Part shown: positions 4,667 to 6,844 of the stretch, piece after piece
How the letters are laid out: each line of letters starts with the position of its first letter
How positions within the stretch are numbered: position 1 is the stretch's first letter
Source of the DNA: Gammaproteobacteria bacterium UBA2168
GTDB lineage: Bacteria > Pseudomonadota > Gammaproteobacteria > Pseudomonadales > Azotimanducaceae
DNA: 6,844 nucleotides
Direction of reading: 5' to 3'
Assembly: GCA_002327525.1 (NCBI GenBank)
Contig: DCWG01000006.1
Coordinates: 1-6,844 of the forward strand
Made by a program: the position numbers and the translations under genes
The notes under the pieces: generated by a model
What the model was told of the DNA's origin: nothing
Seen by the model: only the letters and a program-made list of their open reading frames with translations
The model's database searches: none

Positions 4667-6844
4667 TCAGGGAGCCGGTTGCAGTTCGATCCTGACCCGG
4701 GTGTGTTTCTCGATTGCCTCGCGCGAATACAGCAAAGGGAAGCTGCCCTCGGTCGCCCAGCTTTCCAGCAGATTATCGTAGAAAGGTGAGCGTGGATCGC
4801 CCGACTGACCGGGTGCATTGGTCACGCGCGCCGCATCCCAGTTGCCGACATCCAGCACTATCCGGTAAGAAGCCCCGGCACGTACCTTGAAGTCATCGGG
4901 ATAGAAACCGGTGTTGTTGGTCGTATTGGCGGAACCGCCTCGTTCGTAGGCCGGATAACGCATCTGAGATGCGAGATCCGGATTCGCCATCGCGAGCAGC
5001 GGGTGCTCGAAGCGTATCTGATGGAGACCTCCCCAGCGCCAGGTTGATGCATCTGCGCCGAGCAGCTCGATGGCTTCATCCCAGGCAGTTGTAAGGGTGG
5101 CGCGAATCACGCCGGCCGCTTCCGGTCTGGCCAGCGCATCCAGCACCACCCGCGTGTCGAGGCCGCTGAGTTGGGAATCGGGTGCGAGCCAGTCGATGAG
5201 GCCTGGTACCAGATGGCGGTGATACCAGATGACGTAAAGCGCCGCAGCAGCGGAGTCGGCGGTGAGTTCGGCGTTCCAGCCGCGCAGCAGATCGCTGCCC
5301 GTGAAGTTTCCCTGCGGCAAGTGGTGCACGACCCGGCGCGCCAGAATCGAGACGTAGTCGCGTTGCAGGTCCAGTGAGTCCTGAATGGAGTGTTCGTTCT
5401 GTCCCGCGAGTACCTCCCACAGGCGCTTGTAGCGCCAGGGCGCGGACCACTCGAAGCCGATGCGATAAGTTTCGATGGGATAGTCGCCCGGCAGGTTCAT
5501 GGAATTGGCTGTGCCGGTGTAGCCGCGTTCGGGGTTGTATTCGACCGGCAGCACATCCATGTCGTGGAAACCGTCCCACTCGTAGCGGCCGTCGCCAGGA
5601 ACGGGGAGCAGACCGTCCCAGTTCCTCCGCTTTGGAAACAGTCCGGCGGGTTTGTACCCGATATTGCCGTCCGTGTCGGCGAACACCTGATTCTCGGCTG
5701 GCGCGCCCCAGCGGTTGAGCGCTGCCAGAAACTCGCGCCAGTTGTCGGCGCGCATGTACTCGATGCTGCCGAAGTAGGGCGACATGCCAGGGGTCAGCCA
5801 GGACGCTCGCACGGCGAAGGCGTGTTGCCGGGTCTCATGGATCACGGGACCGTGGCGAGTGAACTTGAGCGTCACGGGGACGCTGTCAGCGCCGACGGGG
5901 ATCTGCTCCTCTATCTCCCGAAATGACTCGGTGCGCCCCTGGTATGTGTATCCGCTGCGTTTCTTCGTATAGACGTACAGATCTTCCTGATCGATCGGGA
6001 AGATGGTGAGGCCGAATGCGATATCCTGGTTGTGACCGATAGATATCCCTGGCAGGGCCGGTTCTCCGGCGCCGATGACGTCCAGTCCGGGGGCAATGAG
6101 ATGCGCAATGTAACGCAGCGAGGGAACAGCGTGAGCGCGGTGCGGATCGTCGGCGAGTATCGGCCTTCCTGTCTGCGTGCGGGAGGGGGCGACGACCCAG
6201 TTGTTGCTGCCGATCGAGCGGTCGGATTCTCGTATGGCCGCTTCGGCGAGGGCGTCTTCGGCTGCTCCGAATGTCACCGGTGCCTTCGCGAGTACGTATA
6301 GGTCCAGCACGTCCTCGGGCACGACGCAGGGATCGAGCCCCTCCGGTATGGAAGTCGTCCAGTCGGGTTCCAGGCGATGTGCCAGGGCCGCCGTCTGCAG
6401 GCCGTCGCGACAGGCGAGCACGGCGCGCTGCACCTCGGAAGTGATGTTGCGCCACAGGCCGTTGCTGCGAATGCGCACGATGTCGGCCGCCGTCCAGCGT
6501 GAAGGCGCGTAGTCCAGAAGTCGGAACTCAGGGGGCAGCAACTCGGGATGCGCCGAGGTCAGGTCTACGAAAGCATTGATCCCGGCTGCGAACGCCTTTG
6601 CGATGGCTTTGGCATCCGATCCGTAGGAGAGCCATTCCCGGTACATGTCACCGCGAAAGAGAAAGGTCCGTGAGGCTCGATCCTGCTTCAGGTAGGGCTC
6701 TCCCAGCACCTCGGAAAGCAGGCCGAGTCCGCGTCTGCGCCAGAGATCGATCTGCCACAGTCGGTCGCGGGCCGCATTGAACCCCTGCACGAAGAAAGCG
6801 TCGTAGTGCGTACCGGCATAGATATGGGGCACACCCCATTCGTC
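4667..6844 (-). CDS. Penicillin acylase (S45) family N-terminal-nucleophile hydrolase, 5' end missing
   Basis: The frame enters from the right edge: the codons before the GTG at 6832 read Asp-Glu-Trp-Gly, completing the family N-terminal motif DEWGVPHIYA. The true start and any signal peptide therefore lie outside. About 725 residues are visible and the C-terminus is intact, with PGQSGDPRSPFYDNLL near the end. Numbering from the GTG at 6832, Gly208-Ser209 in IGSNNWVV is the expected autocleavage point, with Ser209 (codon 6208-6206) as nucleophile and beta-chain residue 1. Counting from it, His falls at beta-23 (ADDPH), Ile at beta-69, Asp at beta-73 and beta-76 (DQED, the calcium positions in penicillin G acylase), and the oxyanion Asn at beta-235 (GTANS). 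His23 resembles cephalosporin acylase and PvdQ rather than Gln23 of penicillin G acylase (from memory). Members hydrolyse amide-linked acyl groups, usually in the periplasm. Homoserine lactones, beta-lactams or other N-acyl amides are candidate substrates. Confidence 0.95.
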   Translation of the reverse strand, partial: DEWGVPHIYAGTHYDAFFVQGFNAARDRLWQIDLWRRRGLGLLSEVLGEPYLKQDRASRTFLFRGDMYREWLSYGSDAKAIAKAFAAGINAFVDLTSAHPELLPPEFRLLDYAPSRWTAADIVRIRSNGLWRNITSEVQRAVLACRDGLQTAALAHRLEPDWTTSIPEGLDPCVVPEDVLDLYVLAKAPVTFGAAEDALAEAAIRESDRSIGSNNWVVAPSRTQTGRPILADDPHRAHAVPSLRYIAHLIAPGLDVIGAGEPALPGISIGHNQDIAFGLTIFPIDQEDLYVYTKKRSGYTYQGRTESFREIEEQIPVGADSVPVTLKFTRHGPVIHETRQHAFAVRASWLTPGMSPYFGSIEYMRADNWREFLAALNRWGAPAENQVFADTDGNIGYKPAGLFPKRRNWDGLLPVPGDGRYEWDGFHDMDVLPVEYNPERGYTGTANSMNLPGDYPIETYRIGFEWSAPWRYKRLWEVLAGQNEHSIQDSLDLQRDYVSILARRVVHHLPQGNFTGSDLLRGWNAELTADSAAAALYVIWYHRHLVPGLIDWLAPDSQLSGLDTRVVLDALARPEAAGVIRATLTTAWDEAIELLGADASTWRWGGLHQIRFEHPLLAMANPDLASQMRYPAYERGGSANTTNNTGFYPDDFKVRAGASYRIVLDVGNWDAARVTNAPGQSGDPRSPFYDNLLESWATEGSFPLLYSREAIEKHTRVRIELQPAP

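Noticed and set aside
5886..6455. Minus-strand open frame of 189 codons overlapping the acylase in another frame
   Set aside because: The product is dominated by Arg, Gly and Pro, as expected for an out-of-frame reading of GC-rich DNA. The acylase frame carries all conserved motifs.

Overview
The window is high-GC, densely coding bacterial DNA. The gene families and coding style suggest a proteobacterium, perhaps a gammaproteobacterium with aerobic acyl-CoA catabolism. That placement is an inference: there is no rRNA, tRNA or other marker. I see no mobile element, CRISPR array, RNA gene or long repeat.

Left part, minus strand (1-1293, read right to left): an enoyl-CoA hydratase/isomerase family gene (1293-436), a tandem CDGSH iron-sulfur protein (393-154), and the first 48 codons of what looks like a DUF349 protein, which runs off the left edge (146-1). 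Gaps of 42 and 7 bases suggest one transcript.

Middle part, plus strand (1437-4647): two acyl-CoA dehydrogenase family genes and an alpha/beta hydrolase. They are separated by 12 bases and 1 base, so they almost certainly form an operon. The two dehydrogenase-like proteins look like the large and small subunits of a heteromeric enzyme of the PimC/PimD or mycobacterial FadE-pair type. The large one is strikingly degenerate in its flavin segment. This operon and the crotonase gene diverge from a 143-base intergenic region (1294-1436), so both may belong to one acyl-CoA degradation module: desaturation, then isomerisation or hydration, with a hydrolase acting on an ester, thioester or C-C bond. 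The substrate cannot be read from the sequence.

Right part, minus strand (6844-4667): a penicillin acylase (S45) family N-terminal-nucleophile hydrolase. It lacks its first residues because the window ends. It converges on the hydrolase with only 19 bases between the stop codons. Its catalytic landmarks are intact and resemble the cephalosporin/homoserine-lactone acylase branch.

The most notable points are changes at active-site positions in three neighbouring acyl-CoA enzymes. The crotonase has lost both hydratase glutamates but has an isomerase-type glutamate. The small dehydrogenase subunit lacks a glutamate at both known catalytic-base positions. The large subunit lacks the usual flavin-contact segment. 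I see no clear new defence or mobile system.
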